Source: an uncultured Prevotella sp. (lineage in GTDB: Bacteria; Bacteroidota; Bacteroidia; Bacteroidales; Bacteroidaceae). From it: a DNA stretch of 64,000 bases. This document shows, piece by piece, positions 8,616-16,526 of this stretch (its first letter is position 1; each line of letters starts with the position of its first letter). The stretch covers positions 1 through 64,000 of the forward strand of contig CABQKA010000002.1 in the NCBI GenBank assembly GCA_902464615.1, written 5' to 3'. The position numbers and the translations under genes are program-made. The notes under the pieces are model-generated. The model was not told where the DNA came from and did not search any database. It worked only from the letters and a program-made list of their open reading frames with translations.

Positions 8616-11066
8616 ATGAACTGTAATTTACGCATGTTGGCGGGGATGGCCTTGCTTGCGGCCTTTCCCTGCGGGGCGTCGGCGTTGCGGACACTGACGG
8701 CCGAGCGTGGCGCCGACGTGGCGCTGGACGCCCCTGAAGGCTACGTTTCCTATCAGTGGCAAGTGTCGTCGGACGGCCGCGGCTTTGCCGACTATGCCGG
8801 GGCGACGGCCCGCGAGTGGACGTTGCGCTCCTTTGCTACGGCCTACTACCGCGTAGTGGGCACGGACGCCGGGGGGACAACCTATAATCTGGATACGATA
8901 CGTGTCGAAATGGCCCCGGTGGACTACGCCGACACCTACACCACCCTCTCGGCCGGCCACGGCTACGTGGAGACCCGCTCCGGGCAGCCCGGCGCGTCCG
9001 GTATCAGCATTCCCGAGGAAAGCCGCGTCGACGGCCTGCCCGCCGTGGAGCGGCAGCTGACGGGGTGGACCGACGGCAACGCCATGGCCGTCTACTACGT
9101 GCACCATCCTGCCGAGACCGTCGACGTGACCATGCGTCTCACGGCCCGCGCCGGCCGCATCGTGCACCTGCGCGTCACGGTGTGGGACCCGCACGACCTG
9201 TCCGCCCCGCTGGCAGAGCAACAGCTGGCCGTGCGCGGGACTGGCTCGGCACAGACCATCCCGATGGTGGGCTTTGTGCCGCCCCGCGCGGACTATTTCC
9301 GCTACCAGGTGGAATGCCTGGAGGGGTGGACCGACGTGGTGAACATTGACCGCTTCTTTGTCTATACCCAATCCGGGGAGCAGAGCTGGAAGGCCGCTTA
9401 CCTCAGCTCCCCCTCCGTACACTTGAGCAACTGGCGCTCGACGGCCAACGGCGCTCCTTCCGGCGCTTCCTACAACTGGTGTTACCAGGAGGTGATGATG
9501 CCCCCCGAATCCGATATCGTGGGCACATATGTCATGTCGCTCGGCGTGCTGAGCGGCTACATGGGCATACAGAACAACGGCACCAGCAACGGCGAGACGC
9601 TCCACGAAGTGCTCTTCTCCATGTGGGACGACGGCTCCACGGACGAGGACCCGAACCTTCCGGCCAACCGCCGCGCTTCCGTCGTCGACCACGACCCGCA
9701 GGCCACCGTCAACCGCTTTGGCGGCGAGGGCACCGGGATGCAGACGTACTACCGCGGCCATCACTGGGAGGCCGGGCAGTGGGTGCAGTTCCTCACCAAC
9801 TGCCGCCCCGAGACCATGCGCTACCAGGAGACGGTCAACGGCAGGCCCGTATGGCGCGTGCAGTATAACATGCTCGTGTCCACCTGGTTCAACGCCGGCG
9901 ACGGTAAGGGATGGCAGTACATGTCTACCCTCCGCCTGCCCAACAACAGCCGCTATTTCGACTCCTGGTATTCCTTCCTCGAAAACTACAACGCTTCCAC
10001 CGGACAGGCCCTGCGCAAAGGCTTCTACCGCAACGGCTACGCCCGCTCGCGCTCTAACGGCCGCTGGTTCCACTTTAACCAGGTGGACTTCGGGCATACC
10101 GACGGCGGTACGGCCCCGGGCGCACGCAACGACTGGGGGCAGGGCGTCACCGACGAGCAGGAGGGCGCTTTCTTCATGACTACGGGCGGCTATCTGCCCA
10201 CCGACATGCGCGAGTCGCAGGTGGCGCTCCGCACGGACAACACGCCGGTGGACACCATTGACCTCGAGGCCCTCGAGGCCCGCGTGGACCTGGCCATTGC
10301 CAACGAGCAGGCCCAGATGGCCGAGGACGAGCTCTTCGAGAAGAGCCGTTACGACAAAAGCACGTGGGAGGTGACCGGCTTCTCGAGCCAGGAGACCAGC
10401 GGCGAGGGAAGCAACGGCCGCGCGGCACTCGTCATCGACGGCAACACCGACACCTACTGGCACTCGGCCTGGGCCAGCGGCTCGTCGCGCTGCCCCCACT
10501 GGATTGTTGTGGACATGAAGGAGGAACTCGTCATCGGCGGTTTCCAGATCACGATGAGCGGCGGCAGCAACCGCTACATGCGCTCCTACGAGATGCAGGC
10601 CAGCTCGGACGGCACGACGTGGACCACCTTCTATGCCGACGACGACGCGCCGGTGGACGCCACGTTCCGCGTGTTGCTCGACCAGCCCGTCACGGCGCGC
10701 TACTTCCGCCTCTACATCACCGACAGCCGCGCCACGGACGGCGACCACGTGCGTGTGAACGAGATAGACATCGTCCCGCAGCTCGACGTGGCCGGCATCG
10801 GCAGCGTGCAGACCGCGCCGGGAAAGCTGGAGGCGCGCTACGCCGGCGGGCAGTTGTCCGTCAAGGCGCCTGCGGCGGCCCAGGCGGCCAGCCTCTACCT
10901 CTTCAACATGGAAGGCCGGCAGGTGGCTGAAGGGCGCTACGCAGGCGTGTCGGCCGGCGACGACCTGCAGCTCGCGGCCGGCGCCTTGCCCGCCGGGACG
11001 TATGCCGTAGTCTATGGCGGCGAAGGCGTAGCCAGCAGCAGCGCCAAGTTTGTCGTGGGGCACTGA
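8616..11066 (+). CDS. Secreted DUF3472/DUF5077 protein with F5/8 type C domain and T9SS-like tail
   Basis: 816 residues with an N-terminal signal peptide (MNCNLRMLAGMALLAAFPCGASA). A short Ig-like segment (about 28-95, ...YVSYQWQVSSDG...) precedes a DUF5077-like carbohydrate-binding region (about 125-245). DUF3472 follows (about 265-450; GYMGIQNN, SMWDDG, VSTWFNAGDGKGWQYMSTL). After it come a discoidin/F5-8C domain (about 585-725; VIDGNTDTYWHSAWA, HWIVVDM, ARYFRLYITDSR) and a C-terminal beta domain (about 735-816; LYLFNMEGRQVAEGRY, LPAGTYAVVY) like T9SS type A sorting domains. DUF3472 proteins are found among carbohydrate-active loci, but no reaction is known to me. The gene stands alone, divergent from the GH2 gene, and ends at a pair of hairpins. 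TAACTTGC at 8571-8578 is a weak candidate -7 box. Confidence 0.82.
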   Translation: MNCNLRMLAGMALLAAFPCGASALRTLTAERGADVALDAPEGYVSYQWQVSSDGRGFADYAGATAREWTLRSFATAYYRVVGTDAGGTTYNLDTIRVEMAPVDYADTYTTLSAGHGYVETRSGQPGASGISIPEESRVDGLPAVERQLTGWTDGNAMAVYYVHHPAETVDVTMRLTARAGRIVHLRVTVWDPHDLSAPLAEQQLAVRGTGSAQTIPMVGFVPPRADYFRYQVECLEGWTDVVNIDRFFVYTQSGEQSWKAAYLSSPSVHLSNWRSTANGAPSGASYNWCYQEVMMPPESDIVGTYVMSLGVLSGYMGIQNNGTSNGETLHEVLFSMWDDGSTDEDPNLPANRRASVVDHDPQATVNRFGGEGTGMQTYYRGHHWEAGQWVQFLTNCRPETMRYQETVNGRPVWRVQYNMLVSTWFNAGDGKGWQYMSTLRLPNNSRYFDSWYSFLENYNASTGQALRKGFYRNGYARSRSNGRWFHFNQVDFGHTDGGTAPGARNDWGQGVTDEQEGAFFMTTGGYLPTDMRESQVALRTDNTPVDTIDLEALEARVDLAIANEQAQMAEDELFEKSRYDKSTWEVTGFSSQETSGEGSNGRAALVIDGNTDTYWHSAWASGSSRCPHWIVVDMKEELVIGGFQITMSGGSNRYMRSYEMQASSDGTTWTTFYADDDAPVDATFRVLLDQPVTARYFRLYITDSRATDGDHVRVNEIDIVPQLDVAGIGSVQTAPGKLEARYAGGQLSVKAPAAAQAASLYLFNMEGRQVAEGRYAGVSAGDDLQLAAGALPAGTYAVVYGGEGVASSSAKFVVGH

Positions 11067-11090
11067 CCTGCCTCTTTGCCCAAGATACGG

Positions 11091-11156
11091 CGGCCGCTCC
11101 GGGGACTTCCCGGAGCGGCCGTTGCGTTACGTGGCCGCGCGGCCACGTATTTTTTT
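11091..11156 (+). terminator. Twin-hairpin terminator after the DUF3472 gene
   Basis: First stem CGGCCGCTCCGG/CCGGAGCGGCCG (11091-11102, 11110-11121); second a 20-bp perfect palindrome (11129-11148) followed by A and seven Ts. Confidence 0.75.
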
Positions 11157-11158
11157 CG

Positions 11159-11166
11159 TAAATTTG
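11159..11166 (+). promoter_or_regulatory. -7 box TAAATTTG for the TrmH gene
   Basis: Exact consensus starting 2 bp after the T-run of the upstream terminator. The leader (about 90 nt) contains palindromic repeat R2. Confidence 0.6.
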
Positions 11167-11184
11167 CCGCCGCGTGCCTTCCGC

Positions 11185-11244
11185 ACGCGCCTAAGCCCCG
11201 TGGGAGCGGGGCTTAGGGAAAGAAAAACGCGCCTAAGGCGCGTG
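11185..11244. repeat. Palindromic repeat R2 in the TrmH leader
   Basis: CTAAGCCCCG/CGGGGCTTAG stem (11191-11216) followed by a second short stem around CGCGCCTAAGGCGCG. Confidence 0.75.
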
Positions 11245-11263
11245 GGAACAATCAGAAAGGAAT

Positions 11264-11794
11264 ATGCGAAAACTCACCGTAGAGGAACTCTGCCGCATGG
11301 ACGTGGCGGAGTTCAGACGGGCGGAGAAACTGCCCGTCGTCGTCGTGCTCGACAACATCCGCAGCCTGCACAACGTGGGCTCCGTGTTCCGCACCGCGGA
11401 TGCTTTCCGCCTGGCCGGACTTTGCCTGTGCGGCATCACGGCCTGCCCGCCGTCGGCCGAAATCCACAAGACCGCGCTCGGGGCGGAGGACAGCGTGGAG
11501 TGGCGCTACTTCGCCGACACGCTCGACGCCGTGGCGTGGCTCCGCGGTGCGGGCTATACGGTCCTGGCCGTGGAGCAGGTGGAGGGCAGCCGGATGCTCG
11601 ACCGCCTGCGCCTGGACGCCGCGGGCCGCTATGCCCTCGTGCTGGGCAACGAGGTGAAGGGCGTGAGGCAGGACGTGGTCGACGCGTCGGACGGTGCGGT
11701 GGAGATACCGCAGTTCGGGACGAAGCATTCGCTCAACGTGTCGGTCTCGGCGGGCATCGTCATGTGGGAGTTCCAGCGGCAGCTGCGCGGCTGA
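11264..11794 (+). CDS. TrmH/SpoU-family RNA 2'-O-methyltransferase
   Basis: 176 residues, a minimal SpoU (SPOUT) catalytic domain without an added RNA-binding domain. All three family motifs are present: motif 1 LDNIRSLHNVGSVFRTADAF with the conserved Asn-Arg, motif 2 ALVLGNEVKGV, and motif 3 IPQFGTKHSLNVSVSAGI, which forms the trefoil-knot SAM site. It should methylate a ribose 2'-OH in tRNA or rRNA; the target cannot be read from the sequence. The leader between its promoter (11159-11166) and the ATG contains a copy of the CTAAGCCCCG palindrome family (11185-11244), which would be transcribed. The gene converges on sufE 14 bp away. Confidence 0.92.
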   Translation: MRKLTVEELCRMDVAEFRRAEKLPVVVVLDNIRSLHNVGSVFRTADAFRLAGLCLCGITACPPSAEIHKTALGAEDSVEWRYFADTLDAVAWLRGAGYTVLAVEQVEGSRMLDRLRLDAAGRYALVLGNEVKGVRQDVVDASDGAVEIPQFGTKHSLNVSVSAGIVMWEFQRQLRG

Positions 11795-11808
11795 CGGCGC
11801 GCGGGGCC

Positions 11809-12234
11809 TCAGCAGCCGAGCTTGGCCTGGTAGGCCACGGCATAGGCGCGCATCTGCTTGGCCATGGCCAGCAGGCCGTTGCTGCGCGTGGGCGACAGGT
11901 GCTCCGACAGGCCGATGTCGCGGATGAAGTAGAGGTCGGCCTCGAGGATTTCGCGCGGCGTGTGGCCGCTCAGGACGCGGACCAGCAGGCTGACGATGCC
12001 CTTGACGATGAGGGCGTCGCTCTCGGCGCGGAAGGTGAGCTTGCCGCCCTCTTCCTCGCAGACCAGCCATACGCGGCTTTGGCAGCCGTCTATGAGGTTC
12101 TGCTCCGTCTTGTCGGCCTCGGGCAGCGGAGTCTGCGTTTCCCCCAGGTCGATGAGCAGCTGGTAGCGGTCCATCCAGTCGTCCAGTTCGGAAAATTCTT
12201 CTATGATTTCGTCTTGTGCTTCGTTGATAGTCAT
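11809..12234 (-). CDS. sufE: SufE-family cysteine desulfurase sulfur acceptor
   Basis: 141 residues, the normal SufE length. The acceptor cysteine is C51 in NLIDGCQSRVW, the conserved loop that receives persulfide from SufS; the C-terminal MAKQMRAYA helix is also typical. SufE passes sulfur to the SufBCD scaffold for Fe-S cluster assembly in the cytoplasm, but no other suf gene is in this window. Relevant clients nearby are the Fe-S enzymes NadA and IspG. It lies 58 bp downstream of the glutaminyl cyclase gene, separated by a GC-rich hairpin, so co-transcription is possible but not assured. Confidence 0.92.
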   Translation of the reverse strand: MTINEAQDEIIEEFSELDDWMDRYQLLIDLGETQTPLPEADKTEQNLIDGCQSRVWLVCEEEGGKLTFRAESDALIVKGIVSLLVRVLSGHTPREILEADLYFIRDIGLSEHLSPTRSNGLLAMAKQMRAYAVAYQAKLGC

Positions 12235-12255
12235 GGTGTTCGGGATTAAGGATTT

Positions 12256-12286
12256 CCGCCCCGGGGCGTAGCGCGTCCCGGGGCGG
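12256..12286 (-). terminator. GC-rich hairpin between glutaminyl cyclase and sufE genes
   Basis: Stem CCGCCCCGGG/CCCGGGGCGG with an 11-nt loop. No good T-run, so termination may be weak. Confidence 0.45.
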
Positions 12287-12292
12287 GCTTTA

Positions 12293-13297
12293 TCAGTTGG
12301 CCTGTTCCTCGGAGAGGAGTTGCAGGATAGTCTGTCCGACGAGTCGCAGCGTTTCCTTGGAGATGTGGGCGGGCGTGTCGTTGACGGTGTGCCACGTGGC
12401 GCCGAATCCGCCTTCTGGTCCCACGTGCGGGACGATGTCTACGGTGGGAATCCCGGCTACTTCGTTCATGGGCAGATGGTCGTCCGTGGCCCACGAGCCG
12501 TCCTGCTTCAGGAAGAGCTGGCCGGCGCCGACGCTTTCGGCGGTGTCCCAGAGGCGGAGCATGACGGGCTCGGCGTAGCGTTTCGAGAAGCCTTCGTAGC
12601 AGAAACGGGCGTCGCGCCCGCCGACCATGTCGAGCAGCACGCCGTAGCGGGCACGGTAGCCCTTGGCGACGGCCTGGCGCGCCCAGAGCTGCGAGCCTAA
12701 GCACCAGTCCTTGCCTTCGGGGTCGGGCGTCCCCCAGTAGGGCGCGCCGTAGTCTTCGGCGTCGAAGCAGACGAAGTCTACGCCCACCTGCGGCGCGAGC
12801 CGGGCGGCGAGGCGGGCCACTTCGAGGAGGACGGCTACGCCGCTGGCGCCGTCGTTGGCGCCCATGACGGGCTGGCGGTGGCGCGCGGAGTCGGGGTCGG
12901 CGTCGGCCCAGGGGCGGCAGTCCCAGTGGGCGGCCAGGACTACGCGCTCTTCGGCCTCAGGGCGGTAGGAGGCAATGAGGTTGCGGCCTTCGAGGCGTTT
13001 CCCGTCCCATCCTGTGAAGACGGCTTCCTGCTGCTCCACTTCGAGGCCGAAGGAGCGGAATTTCTGTACAATCCAGTCGCCGCACGCGCGGTGGGCGGCC
13101 GAGTTGGGGACGCGCGGGCCGAAGGCGCACTGGGCCTCGACGTAGGCGAAGGCGGAGTCGGCGTTGAACTGTACGGCGGTGAGCACGGTGGCTGCCTCGG
13201 GCGTTTCGGCCGGGGCGGCGTTTTTGTTTTTGCAGGCCGTGAGGGCCGCGGCGGCCAGCAGCAGTGCCGCCGGCACGATGATGGGGAATCGCTTCAT
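12293..13297 (-). CDS. Lipoprotein glutaminyl-peptide cyclotransferase, peptidase M28 fold
   Basis: 334 residues starting with a lipoprotein signal (lipobox LTAC). M28 landmarks follow in order: FGPRVPNSAAHRACGDWI, AAHWDCRPWADADPD (first zinc ligand region), GANDGASGVAVLLE, CFDAEDYG, WCLGSQLWA, LLDMVGG, and DDHLPMNEVAGIPTVDI ending in WHTVNDT. This order and spacing match type II glutaminyl cyclases of Bacteroidetes such as that of Porphyromonas gingivalis rather than broad aminopeptidases. The enzyme cyclises N-terminal Gln of exported proteins to pyroglutamate at the periplasmic membrane face. Several secreted proteins in this window have Gln at the predicted +1 position, which fits. It is 48 bp downstream of the C26-M19 fusion. 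An aminopeptidase role is the main alternative. Confidence 0.8.
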   Translation of the reverse strand: MKRFPIIVPAALLLAAAALTACKNKNAAPAETPEAATVLTAVQFNADSAFAYVEAQCAFGPRVPNSAAHRACGDWIVQKFRSFGLEVEQQEAVFTGWDGKRLEGRNLIASYRPEAEERVVLAAHWDCRPWADADPDSARHRQPVMGANDGASGVAVLLEVARLAARLAPQVGVDFVCFDAEDYGAPYWGTPDPEGKDWCLGSQLWARQAVAKGYRARYGVLLDMVGGRDARFCYEGFSKRYAEPVMLRLWDTAESVGAGQLFLKQDGSWATDDHLPMNEVAGIPTVDIVPHVGPEGGFGATWHTVNDTPAHISKETLRLVGQTILQLLSEEQAN

Positions 13298-13345
13298 GAT
13301 GGGGAAGGCTTAGGGTCTTGGGATGCAGGCCGTGGCGGTCTGGGG

Positions 13346-15121
13346 TCAGAGCTGCACGCAGCCTTTGTATTGTACTTGGCTCATGACGCGGATGAAGTTG
13401 CCGCCCCAGAGCTTGCGCAGGCTTTTGGCGTTGAGGCCCTCGGCCAGCAGTTTGCAGGTGAGGAGCGTCATGTCGGCTTCCGAGGCGAGGCCAGTGACGC
13501 CGCCGTCGCCGTCGAAGTCCGAGCCGATGCCGACGTGGTCGATGCCGGCTACGTCAATCATGTGCAGGATGTGGCGGACGGCGTCGTCGATGGTGGCGCC
13601 GCCGCCGTCGTGCAGGAATCCGTCGTAGAAGGTGACTTGCGCCACACCTTCGGATGCGGCCAGGGCGCGCAGCTGGTCGTCCGTGAGGTTGCGGGGATGG
13701 TTGCAGAGGGCGCGGGCTGAGGAGTGCGAGCAGACCACTGGCGAGTTGCTGGCCTGGAGCGTGGCGTAGAACGTTTCTTCAGAGGCGTGCGAGAGGTCGA
13801 TCATAAGCCCCGTGCGGTTCATTTCGGCGATTACTTCGCGCCCGAAGTCGCTCAGTCCGCCGTGTTCGCGGCGGGAGTTGCGGGCCGAGTCGCACAGGTC
13901 GTTGTCGCCGTTGTGGCAGAGTGTGAGGTAGACGACGCCCATGCGGCGGAAGCGTTCCACGTTGGCCAGGTCCTGTCCGAGGGCGTAGCCGTTCTCGATG
14001 CCGATGAGCACGGCCTTTTTCCCGACGTTTTTGGCCTGGAACACCGTTTTGGGCGATACGGCGAGCGTCGCGCCGTTGCAGTGGTGTACGGTGTCCTGTA
14101 TGAGTGTGATGAGCTGCTCGGCCCGTTGCGTGGCTTCGGCCAGTTCGTCGGCCGAGCGTCCGCCTTGCGGCAGGTAGGCGGCCATGACCACGGCGTCGAC
14201 GCCGCCTTCCGTGAGGCGGTGCAGGTCTACCTGTCCGTTTTCGGAGCGTTGGTCCAGCCGCACGGTGCCTTTTTCGAGGAGCGTCGGCGTGTCCACGTGC
14301 GAGTCGAGTGTGAGGATGGCGCGGTGGATGGTGCGTGCGGTGCGGTAGGTGGCGGCCTGTTCCACGAAGTGGCGGAAGAGGGGGAGCATGGTGCGGTCGC
14401 CCGCCTCCAGGAAGCTTTCGGGGTGCCACTGCACGCCCATGACGGGCCGTCCTTCGCAGCTTTCCACGGCTTCGGCTATGCCGTCGGCCGAGCGGGCCGT
14501 GACGCGCAGGTGCGGGCCCGGTTCGGAGACGGCCTGGTGGTGGAAGGAATTGACAGCAAACTCGCTGCCCAGGAGCGCGGCTACCGTGGAGCCTTCCTCG
14601 GCCTGTACGCGGTGTGTGGCTGCGTGGCGCGGGGCGTCCTGCATGTGCTTGATGAGGCGTGTGCCGGGGGGCAGGCAGGTCTCCAGGTCTTGGTGTATTT
14701 CGCCGCCGAGGGCCGCGGCGAGCACCTGGATGCCGCGGCAGATGCCGAAGAGGGGGATGTTGCGGTCGGCGGCCATGCGTGTGAGGAGCAGCTCGCATCC
14801 GTCGCGCTCGGGGTTGACGGTGCGGAGCCCCGGCATGGGGTCTTGTCCCCAGTAGAGGGGGTTGATGTCGCCGCCGCCGGAGAGCAGGATGCCGTCGAGA
14901 TGGTCGAGCAGGCTGGCGAGCATGACGCTGTTGTCCGTCGGGGGGATGATGACGGGGATGCCGCCGCCCAGCTCCACGCTGCGGTAGTAGGTGCGGGCCA
15001 GTTCGCAGCCGTGTTCGCCGGAGTTGCCGGCGATGCCGATGACGGGGCGCTGGCCGTGGTTGGGGAAGTGGTCGGTGAGGGTGCGGTATTCGCTTGCGAT
15101 GTCGAATTGGTTACAGTTCAT
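13346..15121 (-). CDS. Fusion of gamma-glutamyl hydrolase (C26, class I amidotransferase fold) and membrane dipeptidase (M19)
   Basis: 591 residues in one frame. Residues about 25-260 are a PuuD/C26-type domain with the nucleophile C128 in FGICRGIQ and the His/Glu pair H233/E235 in GVQWHPE. Residues about 265-580 are a renal-dipeptidase-type M19 domain with complete zinc ligands: H275-x-D277 (DSHVDTP), E376 (GIENGYA), H445 (DLSHASEE) and H466 (CSHSSARAL), plus GIGSDFDG. C26 enzymes cleave gamma-glutamyl bonds and M19 enzymes cleave dipeptides, so the fusion could take a gamma-glutamyl tripeptide such as glutathione to free amino acids. No signal peptide is visible (MNCNQFDIASEYR), so it is probably cytoplasmic. 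The call for each half is strong; the joint substrate is inference. Confidence 0.88.
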   Translation of the reverse strand: MNCNQFDIASEYRTLTDHFPNHGQRPVIGIAGNSGEHGCELARTYYRSVELGGGIPVIIPPTDNSVMLASLLDHLDGILLSGGGDINPLYWGQDPMPGLRTVNPERDGCELLLTRMAADRNIPLFGICRGIQVLAAALGGEIHQDLETCLPPGTRLIKHMQDAPRHAATHRVQAEEGSTVAALLGSEFAVNSFHHQAVSEPGPHLRVTARSADGIAEAVESCEGRPVMGVQWHPESFLEAGDRTMLPLFRHFVEQAATYRTARTIHRAILTLDSHVDTPTLLEKGTVRLDQRSENGQVDLHRLTEGGVDAVVMAAYLPQGGRSADELAEATQRAEQLITLIQDTVHHCNGATLAVSPKTVFQAKNVGKKAVLIGIENGYALGQDLANVERFRRMGVVYLTLCHNGDNDLCDSARNSRREHGGLSDFGREVIAEMNRTGLMIDLSHASEETFYATLQASNSPVVCSHSSARALCNHPRNLTDDQLRALAASEGVAQVTFYDGFLHDGGGATIDDAVRHILHMIDVAGIDHVGIGSDFDGDGGVTGLASEADMTLLTCKLLAEGLNAKSLRKLWGGNFIRVMSQVQYKGCVQL

Positions 15122-15171
15122 TTTTGTGTCTTGTTTCAGGAAAATAAGGAAGCGGGGGAGGATGATGGGCA

Positions 15172-15202
15172 GAGAGCCGGCGCAGTCGCAGCGCCGGCTC
15201 TC
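15172..15202 (-). terminator. Hairpin after DUF4491 gene
   Basis: 12-bp perfect stem GAGAGCCGGCGC/GCGCCGGCTCTC with a 7-nt loop, without a T-run on the transcribed side. Confidence 0.45.
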
Positions 15203-15214
15203 CTGTGATAGGGT

Positions 15215-15511
15215 TTATTTTTTCTCGCGTTTCGGGTTCTTGGGAAACCAGCCTTTCTCCACGCGCTCTTTCTGCTCGAAGAGCTCCTTGACCGTCCAGA
15301 GGGAGGAGAAGCCCACGATGCCGCAGAGCGCGCTCCAGAAGAGGTCTCCGATGAAGAGGGCACCGGCGGCGCCGGCCAGCCCGATGAGCAGGAACACCCA
15401 CCACGGGCGCGTCCCGAAGTAGTATTCCGTCTTGACCACGATAGGGTGGAAGATGCCGATGACCAGAAACGTGCAGACGCCCAGCAGGAGGCCTTCGAAA
15501 TGGAGCTCCAT
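15215..15511 (-). CDS. DUF4491-family small inner-membrane protein
   Basis: 98 residues with three predicted hydrophobic helices (about 8-24, 37-55 and 57-72), separated by a VVKTEYYFGTRPWW segment. The tail is charged (KELFEQKERVEKGWFPKNPKREKK) and probably cytosolic. Length and the YYFG-W-W pattern fit DUF4491, common in Bacteroidales and without assigned function. It begins 12 bp after the Lrp-type regulator gene on the same strand, so the two are very likely one transcript, and a strong hairpin (15172-15202) follows it. A role linked to the regulator is only suggested by this arrangement. Confidence 0.82.
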   Translation of the reverse strand: MELHFEGLLLGVCTFLVIGIFHPIVVKTEYYFGTRPWWVFLLIGLAGAAGALFIGDLFWSALCGIVGFSSLWTVKELFEQKERVEKGWFPKNPKREKK

Positions 15512-15523
15512 CGCAGTGCGGGC

Positions 15524-16117
15524 TTAGCGTGTGGTGTGGCGCGAGGAGCGGCGGTGGGCCGCGTCGTGGTCCGGGTCGTCGGGCATCTGCTTGCTTTCCC
15601 GCAGGTTCTGGACAAACTCACGCACGCTCCTCATGGCCCCGTTCTCTTCCACTTCGATTGGGACGAGGATGGGCACCTGGCGCGTGAAGCTCTGCTCCAG
15701 CGAGATGAGCGTCTCGGTGGAGATGACGCCGGAAATCTCCTGGATGCGGTTGTTGAGGAGCTTCATGAGGTGCTCGTTGTCACGGGAATAGAGCTTGATG
15801 AGCACGGTGTAGGGCCCTGTCGTGAAGTGGCATTCCACAATCTCGGGAATCTTGGCCAGCTCGGCCGCCACTTCCTTATACATGGAGCCGCGCTCGAGCT
15901 TGATGCCCACGAAAGTGCACGTGCTGTACCCGATGTGTTTGGGGCAGACGTCGTAGCCTGAGCCCGTGATGATGCCGGCTTCCGTCAGGCGCTGTACGCG
16001 CTGATGGATGGCAGCACGCGATACGCCGCAGACTTCGGCCACTTCCTTGAACGGGACACGCGCGTCGACCGAGATGATTTGCAAAATCTTCAGGTCGAGC
16101 AAATCTACTTTTTTCAT
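15524..16117 (-). CDS. Lrp/AsnC-family transcriptional regulator
   Basis: 197 residues from ATG 16117. The N-terminal winged helix-turn-helix spans about 4-60 (LLDLKILQIISVDARVPFKE, then VCGVSRAAIHQRVQRL). The RAM/AsnC effector domain spans about 70-150 (STCTFVGIKL, VECHFTTGPYTVLIKLYSRDNEHL). Both match Lrp paralogues that sense amino acids as octamers. The C-terminal extension of about 40 residues is charged and His/Arg-rich (DHDAAHRRSSRHTTR) and is longer than typical. A good -7 box (TATCTTTG, 16149-16156) lies about 32 bp before the ATG. It heads a two-gene unit with DUF4491 and may control the peptide-degrading genes downstream. Confidence 0.92.
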   Translation of the reverse strand: MKKVDLLDLKILQIISVDARVPFKEVAEVCGVSRAAIHQRVQRLTEAGIITGSGYDVCPKHIGYSTCTFVGIKLERGSMYKEVAAELAKIPEIVECHFTTGPYTVLIKLYSRDNEHLMKLLNNRIQEISGVISTETLISLEQSFTRQVPILVPIEVEENGAMRSVREFVQNLRESKQMPDDPDHDAAHRRSSRHTTR

Positions 16118-16148
16118 AATAGGAAATTTCTTCTGATTTAGTTGACGA

Positions 16149-16156
16149 CAAAGATA
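16149..16156 (-). promoter_or_regulatory. -7 box TATCTTTG for the Lrp-DUF4491 unit
   Basis: Exact consensus 32 bp before ATG 16117. The rest of the 409-bp gap 16118-16526 holds repeat R3 and the promoter of the C1 peptidase, and nothing else I can see. Confidence 0.6.
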
Positions 16157-16263
16157 CGGTATTTTGCGCAATCCGGCGGCCTTTTGTGCTGAAAAAATAG
16201 TGGGACGGCCTTCCAGGCTCATGATTTATGACTTTTTGGCCACTTTCCGCCTTCTTTTCTTGC

Positions 16264-16310
16264 CCTATCCCCGTCGGCACGCGCCTAAGCCCCGTGCCGA
16301 CGGGGATAGG
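16264..16310. repeat. Palindromic repeat R3
   Basis: Perfect 17-bp inverted repeat CCTATCCCCGTCGGCAC/GTGCCGACGGGGATAGG whose loop carries CGCCTAAGCCCC, so both core variants occur in one copy. Confidence 0.8.
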
Positions 16311-16414
16311 CCCGGTGGCAAGGAGAAGGCGCGCAGAAGCTAAAAAAAACTAAATACGGGATTTTTTCCGGAAAAGAGTTTGCCCGGTCGCGGCGTCACA
16401 TGGCCGGAAATCCG

Positions 16415-16422
16415 TAACTTTG
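16415..16422 (+). promoter_or_regulatory. -7 box TAACTTTG for the C1 peptidase gene
   Basis: Exact consensus; implied leader about 98 nt before ATG 16527. Confidence 0.6.
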
Positions 16423-16526
16423 TCCGACATAGCCCCGCTCATGCCCGCCGGGCCCCGGGCGGGGTGTTTCCAAACTGTCCAAAACATTCATCCATTCATT
16501 AACAACGCTCATTTTTACACAGATTC

